From UMGS1781 sp964389545 (lineage in GTDB: Bacteria > Bacillota > Clostridia > TANB77 > CAG-508), in the NCBI GenBank assembly GCA_964389545.1, contig CAYMDN010000033.1, positions 1-13,527 of the forward strand: a stretch of 13,527 bases of DNA, given 5' to 3'. How positions within the stretch are numbered: position 1 is the stretch's first letter; each line of letters starts with the position of its first letter. Under the pieces are notes generated by a model. It was not told where the DNA came from and did not search any database. It saw only the letters and a list, made by a program, of their open reading frames with translations. The position numbers and the translations under genes are program-made. Positions 7,655 to 12,397 of this stretch are shown in pieces.

Positions 7655-8383
7655 TTAAGCCAATCCCAATGAAAATATTTTTAATAAAGCTACATCTAAT
7701 ATTGAAGCGGGTGTAAATAAAATAATTATTGCGGCTGTTACTATAAATGGTCCAAATGGAACATATCCGTCTTTACGATTCTTCTTTGTTATTAATAGAA
7801 TTATACTTATTATTGCTCCAACTAAAAAAGCTAGTATTGATATTTTTATTATATTTGCTTTTCCAAAGTATAGTCCTATTGCTCCCATTAGTTTTACATC
7901 ACCTAATCCCATTGCATCTTTTCCTGCAATAATTCCTCCAATTATTGCTATTGTTAAAAATATTCCTCCGCCAATTAACATTCCTAGTATGGCGTCTGTA
8001 GCTATATTTAAATTAGAGCTTCCTAGTGAAAATGCAAAAAGTAACCCTAACTCAAATATTGTTAGATTAAGTCTATTTGGTATTATTTGTGCTTGAAAAT
8101 CTACTACGAATACGCTGATTAACATTGATACCAATGGTGCAAATTTAAAGAATTCCAAGCTTACTTTATATTTATATAATAGTGCAACATATAATATCGC
8201 ATTAAGTACAATTAATAAATAATTTGGTCTTGCTATCAATTTGTATTTTCTAAAACTGTTTTTTGCCAAAATCTTTTGTTCTATTACAAATGTTTTGTTA
8301 AGATAATCTACTATTTGTCCTATTACTCCTCCTATTATTACTACAGCAAAATAGATTAAAACATGAGTATCATTCCAATACAT
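7655..8383 (-). CDS. A24-family prepilin peptidase without cysteines
   Basis: A membrane aspartyl peptidase that trims leader peptides of type IV pilin-like proteins. The 242-residue protein is almost entirely hydrophobic, with about seven or eight membrane segments. Both catalytic aspartates are present: D95 in VDFQAQIIPN (the DX6P-type site) and D162 in GLGDVK (GxGD). A late VPFGPF motif (208-213) is also typical. The protein contains no cysteine at all, so the zinc-binding cytoplasmic loop of bifunctional PilD/PilD-like enzymes, linked to N-methylation, is missing; about 90 N-terminal residues remain. No pilin or pilus-assembly gene is in the window. The ATG at 8383 has AAAGGAG six bases upstream and a perfect consensus promoter. 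It is probably the first gene of a unit with the M24 peptidase. Confidence 0.9.
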   Translation of the reverse strand: MYWNDTHVLIYFAVVIIGGVIGQIVDYLNKTFVIEQKILAKNSFRKYKLIARPNYLLIVLNAILYVALLYKYKVSLEFFKFAPLVSMLISVFVVDFQAQIIPNRLNLTIFELGLLFAFSLGSSNLNIATDAILGMLIGGGIFLTIAIIGGIIAGKDAMGLGDVKLMGAIGLYFGKANIIKISILAFLVGAIISIILLITKKNRKDGYVPFGPFIVTAAIIILFTPASILDVALLKIFSLGLA

Positions 8384-8415
8384 TTTTTTCTCCTTTGTGT
8401 CATTGTTATTCTTAT

Positions 8416-8444
8416 ATTATATTTATTAAGTGGCAATATGTCAA
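8416..8444 (-). promoter_or_regulatory. Consensus sigma-A promoter of the prepilin peptidase gene
   Basis: On the minus strand TTGACA (8439-8444), a 17-base spacer and TATAAT (8416-8421): a full consensus match. It lies 33 bases upstream of the start codon and is divergent to the purC promoter about 95 bases away. There is no TGn extension. Confidence 0.88.
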
Positions 8445-8538
8445 GCAATATATTTGTCATTTTTTATATTATAGTCATTATTTTAGCAGGCTATCACATT
8501 TTATAAAAAATCATTATATTTTTTACAAATAATATAAT

Positions 8539-8555
8539 TTTACATTTTATGTAAA
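8539..8555. promoter_or_regulatory. Inverted repeat over the purC -35, possible operator
   Basis: TTTACAT, 3 bases, ATGTAAA: a perfect 7-bp dyad (8539-8545 with 8549-8555), with a further AA/TT match after one mismatch on each side. It covers the -35 hexamer, so a bound protein would block purC transcription. It does not look like the B. subtilis PurBox (core CCGAAC). Chance occurrence is quite possible in such AT-rich DNA. Confidence 0.35.
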
Positions 8556-8567
8556 TTATGGTATAAT
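8539..8567 (+). promoter_or_regulatory. Extended -10 sigma-A promoter of purC
   Basis: TTTACA (8539-8544), a 17-base spacer and TATAAT (8562-8567), preceded by TGG to give an extended -10 (TGGTATAAT). The distance to the purC start codon is about 80 bases. The promoter DNA is as AT-rich as the backbone, although the gene is not. Confidence 0.85.
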
Positions 8568-8578
8568 GTTATTGTTTT

Positions 8579-8615
8579 ATGCTTATAGCATGGCATACTC
8601 AAAGCTAACGAGTAT
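8579..8615 (+). other. purC leader with two small hairpins
   Basis: The untranslated leader can form ATGCT-3-AGCAT (8579-8591) and ATACTC-9-GAGTAT (8595-8615). I see no purine, PRPP/ppGpp or other riboswitch signature that I recognise. These may be simple structure or part of an unrecognised control element. Confidence 0.3.
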
Positions 8616-8647
8616 AAGACAAATACTAAGAAAAGGTGGTACGTCCT

Positions 8648-9496
8648 ATGAAGCAAATCGCCCAAGGCAAGGTTCGGGACATCTACGATGTAGGTGACAA
8701 CCTGGTGCTTGTCACGACGGACCGGATTTCCGCGTTCGACCGTGTCATGCCCACCGCTGTTCCCTACAAAGGAGCTGTTCTCAACCGACTCTCTACGTTC
8801 TGGTTCGGTGCAACCGAGAAGATCATTCCCAATCACATGATCACCATCCAGAACGAGAAAATGCCCGACATGTTCCATGCCGATGAGTACACCGACCGTT
8901 GTATGCTGGTGAAAAAGCTCAAGATGCTCCCCATCGAGTGCATCGTTCGTGGCTATATCACTGGCTCTGGCTGGTCGAGCTATCAGAAGGATGGTTCTGT
9001 CTGCGGTATCCGTCTGCCCAGCGGGCTCAGGGAATCTGAAAAACTCCCTTCGCCCATCTACACCCCCACGACCAAAGCAACTGAGGGACATGACGAGCAC
9101 ATCAACTTTGATGAAACCGTCAAAATGCTGGGAGAACCCCTGGCAACACAGCTCATGGTGACAAGTCTCCAGCTCTACACCGAGTGCGCCGACTATGCCC
9201 TGACAAAAGGCATCATCATCGCCGATACCAAGTTCGAGTTCGGCGTTGACGAGAACGGCACGCTTACCCTGGCAGATGAGGTGCTCACGCCGGACAGCAG
9301 TCGTTTCTGGCCCGCTGACAAGTATGAGGTCGGCCGTTCTCAGGAGAGCTACGACAAGCAGTTCCTGCGCAACTGGCTCATCAGCAGTGGCTGGGACAAG
9401 GAATCCGCGCCTCCGCAGATTCCGGAAGACATCATCCAGAAAACTTCCGAGAAATACCTGCAGGCCTATAAGGTCCTCACCGGCACCGATTTCTAA
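8648..9496 (+). CDS. purC: Phosphoribosylaminoimidazole-succinocarboxamide synthase (SAICAR synthetase)
   Basis: PurC joins CAIR and aspartate with ATP to make SAICAR in de novo purine synthesis. The 282-residue protein is of the long type. It shows GKVRDIYDV at the nucleotide site (7-15), DRISAFDRVMPT (25-36), the first family signature LPIECIVRGYITGSGW (94-109), PTTKATEGHDEHI (140-152), the second signature IADTKFEFG (191-199) and ADEVLTPDSSRFW (209-221). The start is ATG 8648 with AGGTGG eight bases upstream; an in-frame GTG at 8636 would overlap that site. It is the only plus-strand gene and is isolated from other pur genes. Its GC content (47-65% in three sampled 60-base lines) is about twice that of the flanking genes, which suggests acquisition from a GC-richer bacterium. 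It has its own promoter and terminator. Confidence 0.97.
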   Translation: MKQIAQGKVRDIYDVGDNLVLVTTDRISAFDRVMPTAVPYKGAVLNRLSTFWFGATEKIIPNHMITIQNEKMPDMFHADEYTDRCMLVKKLKMLPIECIVRGYITGSGWSSYQKDGSVCGIRLPSGLRESEKLPSPIYTPTTKATEGHDEHINFDETVKMLGEPLATQLMVTSLQLYTECADYALTKGIIIADTKFEFGVDENGTLTLADEVLTPDSSRFWPADKYEVGRSQESYDKQFLRNWLISSGWDKESAPPQIPEDIIQKTSEKYLQAYKVLTGTDF

Positions 9497-9541
9497 GAAT
9501 CCATCACTGGCGCCTACCAAACAGCAGTATTTGTAGCAAAA

Positions 9542-9584
9542 CGGCAGCCCCTTTCCAATGAATTTGGAAGGGGCTGCTGTTTTT
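9542..9584 (+). terminator. Strong terminator of purC, possibly bidirectional
   Basis: A GC-rich stem (GGCAGCCCCTT with AAGGGGCTGCT, continued by CCAA/TTGG after a one-base bulge), a short loop and a TTTTTATTT tract on the plus strand. On the minus strand the stem is followed by only four T, so it might also stop the convergent HD-domain transcript. Confidence 0.9.
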
Positions 9585-9622
9585 ATTTCATGTATTGTCA
9601 TTTGATTTTATTTTAAAAATAC

Positions 9623-10180
9623 TTATCGTTCACAGGCTTGCTCTTCTATTTTAGCTTCTAATCTTCTTTTTATTTCTCCTAAAACATTTAATCTCTTTCC
9701 AATTTTATCAGGATGATGTGCTTTTGCATCCGCATATTGCAATTGTAAGAGTCTTTTTACCGCATCTATTGAATTGGTTAAATTATCTGAGTCTATAATT
9801 GTATCATGATATCTAACAAAATAACATACATTATCTATAAATTCTTGGCTATATTCTAGTCTTTCTAAGATTTCTTTACTTATTTGTGCTGAAACTGCAG
9901 GATGTCCATGAAAATGACGAACTTCTCCATCTTCTTGATAGGAAAATGGTTTTCCTATATCATGTAATAAACCCGCCATTTTAATTTCCAAATCTGCATC
10001 TTCCAGTCCTTCAACAACCTTTATTGTATGTTGCCAAACATCTAAATTGTGATGAGGGTGCTTATGGTCAAATCCTACCATAGGCTTTATCTCTGGTATA
10101 TATGTAATCATACTACTACTTTCTTCTCTTAATAAATTTTTCATTAATATTTCATTGATTCTTTCTTTTATATCTTCCAT
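9623..10180 (-). CDS. HD-domain protein (predicted metal-dependent phosphohydrolase)
   Basis: A 185-residue cytoplasmic protein that is essentially a single HD domain. Predicted metal ligands are H51 (DVWQHT), the H73-D74 pair (LLHDIGKP), and D151; other conserved histidines lie in HFHGHP (89-94) and YHD (124-126). The GFDHKHPHHNLDVWQHT start closely resembles the HD region found next to the catalytic domain in some CCA-adding tRNA nucleotidyltransferases, but no nucleotidyltransferase domain is present here. The substrate is unknown; phosphodiester or nucleotide hydrolysis is likely from the family. The ATG at 10180 has GGAGA seven bases upstream. It lies directly downstream of ssrA, with its own promoter embedded at the ssrA terminator. 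It converges with purC. Confidence 0.88.
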   Translation of the reverse strand: MEDIKERINEILMKNLLREESSSMITYIPEIKPMVGFDHKHPHHNLDVWQHTIKVVEGLEDADLEIKMAGLLHDIGKPFSYQEDGEVRHFHGHPAVSAQISKEILERLEYSQEFIDNVCYFVRYHDTIIDSDNLTNSIDAVKRLLQLQYADAKAHHPDKIGKRLNVLGEIKRRLEAKIEEQACER

Positions 10181-10218
10181 CTATTTATCTCCATTAATAA
10201 CTTACTATTTATTTTTTT

Positions 10219-10247
10219 ATTATACACTAAAAAAACATAAATGAAAA
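10219..10247 (-). promoter_or_regulatory. Promoter of the HD-domain gene
   Basis: On the minus strand TTTTCA (10242-10247), a 17-base spacer and TATAAT (10219-10224). The -35 is weak and shares bases with the 3' arm of the ssrA terminator. The start codon follows 38 bases downstream. Confidence 0.6.
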
Positions 10248-10268
10248 GCAGGCATATTTCCTGCTTTT
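10244..10268 (-). terminator. Terminator of ssrA
   Basis: On the minus strand AAAAGCAGG (10260-10268), a 7-base loop and CCTGCTTTT (10244-10252) form a perfect 9-bp stem, followed by CATTTATGTTTTTTT. It begins at the base next to the encoded CCA of tmRNA. Confidence 0.85.
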
Positions 10269-10622
10269 TGGTGGAGGTGGAGGGAGTCGAACCCTCGTCC
10301 AATTCCCTATTCACATAAACTTCTACGAGTGTAGTTTATTATTGAACTTTCCCTCAAATTCTAGCAAATAAACACGCTTGAATCTTTGGTAGCCTTAAAA
10401 TACCCATTACTCCCAAGGCAAGGAATAATTTTGTTTCCTACTTTAGTCGACGCCTTATCTGTAACAGTAGGCTTTACAGTAAGACGACGTTGCAACTAGG
10501 CAGCGTATGCTAATTCATTATCAGCGTTTATTTTTAATTTCGCTTTTTTATAGTGGCCTAAGCGACCATCCACTACTCGCTATCTATGCTTCAAAAAAAC
10601 CGTCGAAACCAAATACACCCCC
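10269..10622 (-). ncRNA. ssrA: tmRNA (transfer-messenger RNA)
   Basis: A one-piece tmRNA of about 354 bases, which with SmpB frees ribosomes stalled on broken messages and tags the product for proteolysis. The 5' end GGGGGTG pairs over 7 bp (one G-U) with CACCTCC at the 3' end, followed by discriminator A and an encoded CCA. The D-loop-like TTTGGTTTCGACGG and the T-arm GGGTTCGACTCCC are both present. The tag frame lies in the first half, and several GC-richer pairings after it fit the pseudoknots. Ends were set from the acceptor pairing. It has its own near-consensus promoter and terminator, as expected for a constitutively needed RNA. The 3' part can be mistaken for a tRNA gene but lacks an anticodon arm. 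Confidence 0.97.
10496..10543 (-). other. tmRNA proteolysis-tag reading frame
   Basis: Fifteen codons from the resume codon GCG (10541-10543) to the stop TAG (10496-10498), encoding AKLKINADNELAYAA. The terminal AYAA is the hydrophobic end recognised by ClpXP-type proteases in this system. Whether the first Ala is the resume codon is inferred from the usual Ala start and from the frame. Confidence 0.85.
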
Positions 10623-10632
10623 ATATTATTTT

Positions 10633-10661
10633 ATTATACTCTTTTTTTTAGCTTTTATCAA
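10633..10661 (-). promoter_or_regulatory. Promoter of ssrA
   Basis: On the minus strand TTGATA (10656-10661), a 17-base spacer and TATAAT (10633-10638). Predicted transcription starts a few bases before the mature tmRNA 5' end at 10622. No TGn extension is present. Confidence 0.85.
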
Positions 10662-10681
10662 TATATCTTTTAATTAAATAT

Positions 10682-10722
10682 AGCCACTCCAACACATAGC
10701 ATTGTTCTGTGTTGGAGTGGCT
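10682..10722 (-). terminator. Terminator after the lipoprotein gene
   Basis: A perfect 15-bp stem (10682-10696 with 10708-10722) and an 11-base loop, 37 bases after the lipoprotein stop codon. The minus-strand tail is TATATTTAATT, weaker than a pure T run; the plus-strand tail is GTTTTG. It also insulates ssrA from the upstream unit. Confidence 0.8.
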
Positions 10723-10759
10723 GTTTTGAATATTACATCACAAATTGCTGGAGTCGGGA

Positions 10760-11167
10760 TCATCTCCCAAAATACGCTGCAAGCACCGCAAAGTAGTCCT
10801 TATGAGGACCTTCGAAAAAGGCCTCGTGTACCTCAAAATACTCGCGGTGCGGTCCCGCGAAGAATTCTTCCAGCGTAGCAAAGAACTCTTCGCTGGTGAT
10901 TTCGCCATTTTCATAACGACGTTCAACCAGCTCCATTTCTTGCTCAGCCAGTGCGTACTTCGCTGCCGCTGCATCGAGAACCTTTTCAGCAACTTCATAG
11001 TCCTGCTTTGCTGTGGCGAGCTCCTCAGCGGTGACTCTGTCCTCCTTTTCGTTAGGATTGAGGCTTACAGAAGGCGCCTCGCTGTTGCTCGCTGTTCCAC
11101 ATGCGGTAAGCCCCAAAAGGGCTACCAGCATCAGGCACGCCAGTGCCAAAGTGATGATTTTCTTCAT
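10760..11167 (-). CDS. Small secreted lipoprotein with duplicated C-terminal motif
   Basis: I do not recognise the family. The 135-residue product starts with a lipoprotein signal: KK, a hydrophobic core and the lipobox L20-T-A-C23 followed by G, so it should be anchored outside the membrane by C23. A short polar linker leads into a helical, probably coiled-coil region (about 47-95). The C-terminus has two tandem 15-residue units, FFAGPHREYFEVHEA (102-116) and FFEGPHKDYFAVLAA (117-131). The ATG at 11167 is chosen because GGAGG lies five bases before it and the signal peptide begins there; an upstream in-frame start at 11233 would bury the signal. GC content is raised (43-55% in two sampled lines) compared with the backbone. 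It has its own promoter and terminator, with no gene partner. Confidence 0.8.
   Translation of the reverse strand: MKKIITLALACLMLVALLGLTACGTASNSEAPSVSLNPNEKEDRVTAEELATAKQDYEVAEKVLDAAAAKYALAEQEMELVERRYENGEITSEEFFATLEEFFAGPHREYFEVHEAFFEGPHKDYFAVLAAYFGR
10775..10864 (-). repeat. Two 15-codon tandem units in the lipoprotein gene
   Basis: Units 10820-10864 and 10775-10819 encode FF-x-GPH-(R/K)-(E/D)-YF-x-V-x-x-A. The shared residues are kept while many codon bases differ (for example GGA CCG CAC against GGT CCT CAT). This fits an old duplication kept by protein-level selection. Confidence 0.75.
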
Positions 11168-11192
11168 GGTGACCTCCAAAATGTTTTTTTGC

Positions 11193-11218
11193 ATTTCGGA
11201 GTCAATGCCCTCCGAAAT
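11193..11218 (-). other. Hairpin in the lipoprotein 5' leader
   Basis: A perfect 9-bp stem ATTTCGGAG/CTCCGAAAT (11193-11201 with 11210-11218) with an 8-base loop, 26 bases upstream of the start codon. On the minus strand it is followed by an A run, so it is not a terminator. The CTCC in its 3' arm could alternatively pair with the ribosome site GGAGG. Role unknown. Confidence 0.5.
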
Positions 11219-11255
11219 ACGGACGGCATACAACTAAAATTACCATCTAATATAA

Positions 11256-11285
11256 ATTATACCATGATTTTATGCGAAAAATCAA
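11256..11285 (-). promoter_or_regulatory. Extended -10 promoter of the lipoprotein gene
   Basis: On the minus strand TTGATT (11280-11285), an 18-base spacer and TATAAT (11256-11261), with TGG directly before the -10 (TGGTATAAT), the same extension as at purC. It predicts a leader of about 80 bases that contains the hairpin at 11193-11218. Confidence 0.75.
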
Positions 11286-11315
11286 ATACTCCATGTTCCT
11301 AAACTTGTATTTACA

Positions 11316-11354
11316 AAAAGAACCAGCACGCCTTTCGACGTGCTAGCTCCTTTT
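11316..11354 (-). terminator. Terminator after the small membrane protein gene
   Basis: A stem of about 15 bp with an 8-base loop. As minus-strand RNA every position pairs, with three G-U pairs, and the tail is TTCTTTTTG. As plus-strand RNA those positions would mismatch, so it belongs to the gene ending at 11384. Confidence 0.82.
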
Positions 11355-11383
11355 GTAGAACTTATTTTTCTCTGATTATTGGC

Positions 11384-11611
11384 TTAATACATATTGATCA
11401 CTCTACCATTGAAGTGCCGTTTTTTGGGAATCACATACCGACCATAAGACCTTCTGTCACTGCGCACTTTCAGGGATCTGGCAATATAGCCAATCGCAAT
11501 TCCCAATAAAAGCATCGCTGTTCCATTCAGTCCCACAATTCGGAGTAAGATAGCCACGGCACAGGTGAGTATAAAAAAGCATACAGCACCTTTCAGAAGA
11601 ATTTTTTCCAC
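11384..11611 (-). CDS. Small two-segment membrane protein, unknown function
   Basis: A 75-residue hypothetical protein. Two hydrophobic segments (about residues 8-28 and 31-46) form a hairpin, followed by a strongly basic tail (about 49-73, rich in Arg, Lys and His). The basic side should lie in the cytoplasm. I chose GTG 11611 because AGGAGGA ends six bases upstream; the in-frame ATG at 11629 would put that ribosome site inside the gene. Base composition (47% GC in one sampled line) is raised like that of the neighbouring lipoprotein gene. The gene has its own promoter and terminator. No family is recognised, and the coding call rests on length, ribosome site, membrane pattern and flanking signals. 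Confidence 0.7.
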   Translation of the reverse strand: MEKILLKGAVCFFILTCAVAILLRIVGLNGTAMLLLGIAIGYIARSLKVRSDRRSYGRYVIPKKRHFNGRVINMY

Positions 11612-11675
11612 AAGGTCTCCTCCTAACATTTCATGTTCTCTGGGATTTCCTAACGTTACTACGTAACTTATATTT

Positions 11676-11704
11676 ATTATATCATATTTTTAGCTTTTTG
11701 ACAA
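11676..11704 (-). promoter_or_regulatory. Extended -10 promoter of the small membrane protein gene
   Basis: On the minus strand TTGTCA (11699-11704), a 17-base spacer and TATAAT (11676-11681), preceded by TGA (TGATATAAT). The -35 begins just beyond the dpaB stop codon. A short GTTAC-3-GTAAC dyad (11655-11667) lies in the leader. Confidence 0.78.
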
Positions 11705-11705
11705 T

Positions 11706-12269
11706 TTAGAGTAGTATTGGCTGTATTTGTTCGCCTTTTATAGCTTTTATTATAGTCTCTAATATATATTTATTGCTATATCTTAATGAGTTTGGTTTTG
11801 TTATTGGGTTATCCTGCCTAAATGGAACAAAGAAAAAATTTTTACTATTTAATAGTTTTCCTATATTCTCTGCTTCTAGTCCAAGTCCTTCTGTAGTTGC
11901 CACTCCTACTATTATATTTTTTTCGCTTTTCAAATGCATTTCTACTGCTATAAGCATTGGTGTATCAATTATTCCATTAGCTAACTTAGCTATAGTATCT
12001 CCTGAACATGGTGCTATAATCATTGTTTCTGCATCTCGTATTTCTGTCATGTTGTTTAAGTCTTCTGTCGTATGTATAACACTTTTATTGGTAATTCTTT
12101 CTATTATTTTCACCATTTCTTCTGATTCTTTATTTTCTCCATAATTAAAAGACATTATTGGTATAATGTCTACTCCTTCATTCACAAGGTTTTGTATTTG
12201 AGGAATTACTTTTTTTATAGCATATATTGAACCTGTTATTCCAAAAGTTATAATTTTACCTGCAAGCAT
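11706..12269 (-). CDS. dpaB: Dipicolinate synthase subunit B (SpoVFB)
   Basis: DpaB is the flavoprotein-like subunit of dipicolinate synthase, which converts dihydrodipicolinate to dipicolinate in the mother cell during sporulation. Calcium dipicolinate fills the spore core and gives heat resistance. The 187-residue protein aligns by eye along its length with B. subtilis SpoVFB: KIITFGITGS at the start (SpoVFB has RIGFGLTGS), the PQIQNLVNEG helix, MIIAPCSGDTIAKLANGIIDTP, then FFFVPFRQDNPITKPNSL and the terminal QPILL. The ATG at 12269 has a GGGGGGAGGA ribosome site. dpaA, usually directly upstream, is absent; the preceding gene is nadD. A sigma-K-like element lies upstream. The gene supports a spore-forming host. 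Confidence 0.92.
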   Translation of the reverse strand: MLAGKIITFGITGSIYAIKKVIPQIQNLVNEGVDIIPIMSFNYGENKESEEMVKIIERITNKSVIHTTEDLNNMTEIRDAETMIIAPCSGDTIAKLANGIIDTPMLIAVEMHLKSEKNIIVGVATTEGLGLEAENIGKLLNSKNFFFVPFRQDNPITKPNSLRYSNKYILETIIKAIKGEQIQPILL

Positions 12270-12304
12270 TTTTAATTCCTCCCCCCTTGTTTATTCACAT
12301 ATTA

Positions 12305-12334
12305 TAATATATGTTTTCATGTTTATAATAGTGT
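12305..12334 (-). promoter_or_regulatory. Possible sigma-K-type promoter of dpaB
   Basis: On the minus strand CATATATTA (12305-12313) matches the CATAnnnTA -10 pattern of sigma-K, and an AC pair lies 17 bases upstream (12331-12332), as expected for its short -35. In B. subtilis spoVF is transcribed by sigma-K. An overlapping TATAAT could serve sigma-A, but its -35 spacing is poor. AT-rich DNA makes chance matches likely. Confidence 0.35.
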
Positions 12335-12359
12335 ATTTTTTAACTTTCATTAATCAAAT

Positions 12360-12397
12360 AAAATGACCTATGAATTATAAAAATCATAGGTCATTTT
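12360..12397 (-). terminator. Terminator of nadD overlapping its stop codon
   Basis: A perfect 14-bp stem (12360-12373 with 12384-12397) with a 10-base loop and a TTTTATTTG tail on the minus strand. The upstream arm includes the stop codon and the last four sense codons of nadD. The plus-strand tail is also T-rich. Confidence 0.85.

Noticed and set aside
8568..8647. Purine or other riboswitch in the purC leader
   Set aside because: Only two short hairpins are present, with no aptamer core that I recognise, and no terminator precedes the gene.
8540..9601. A 353-codon open frame on the minus strand across all of purC
   Set aside because: It is fully antisense to a gene with clear family motifs; it shows no ribosome site or recognisable domain, and long antisense frames are common in GC-richer genes.
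10269..10300. A tRNA gene suggested by the T-arm and CCA
   Set aside because: It is the 3' half of the tRNA-like domain of tmRNA, whose 5' half is at 10600-10622; there is no anticodon arm.
11193..11218. Leader hairpin as a terminator
   Set aside because: No T run follows on either strand in the proper direction.
10745..11302. A 185-codon plus-strand frame over the lipoprotein gene
   Set aside because: The opposite strand has a signal peptide, lipobox, ribosome site, promoter and terminator; this frame has none of these.
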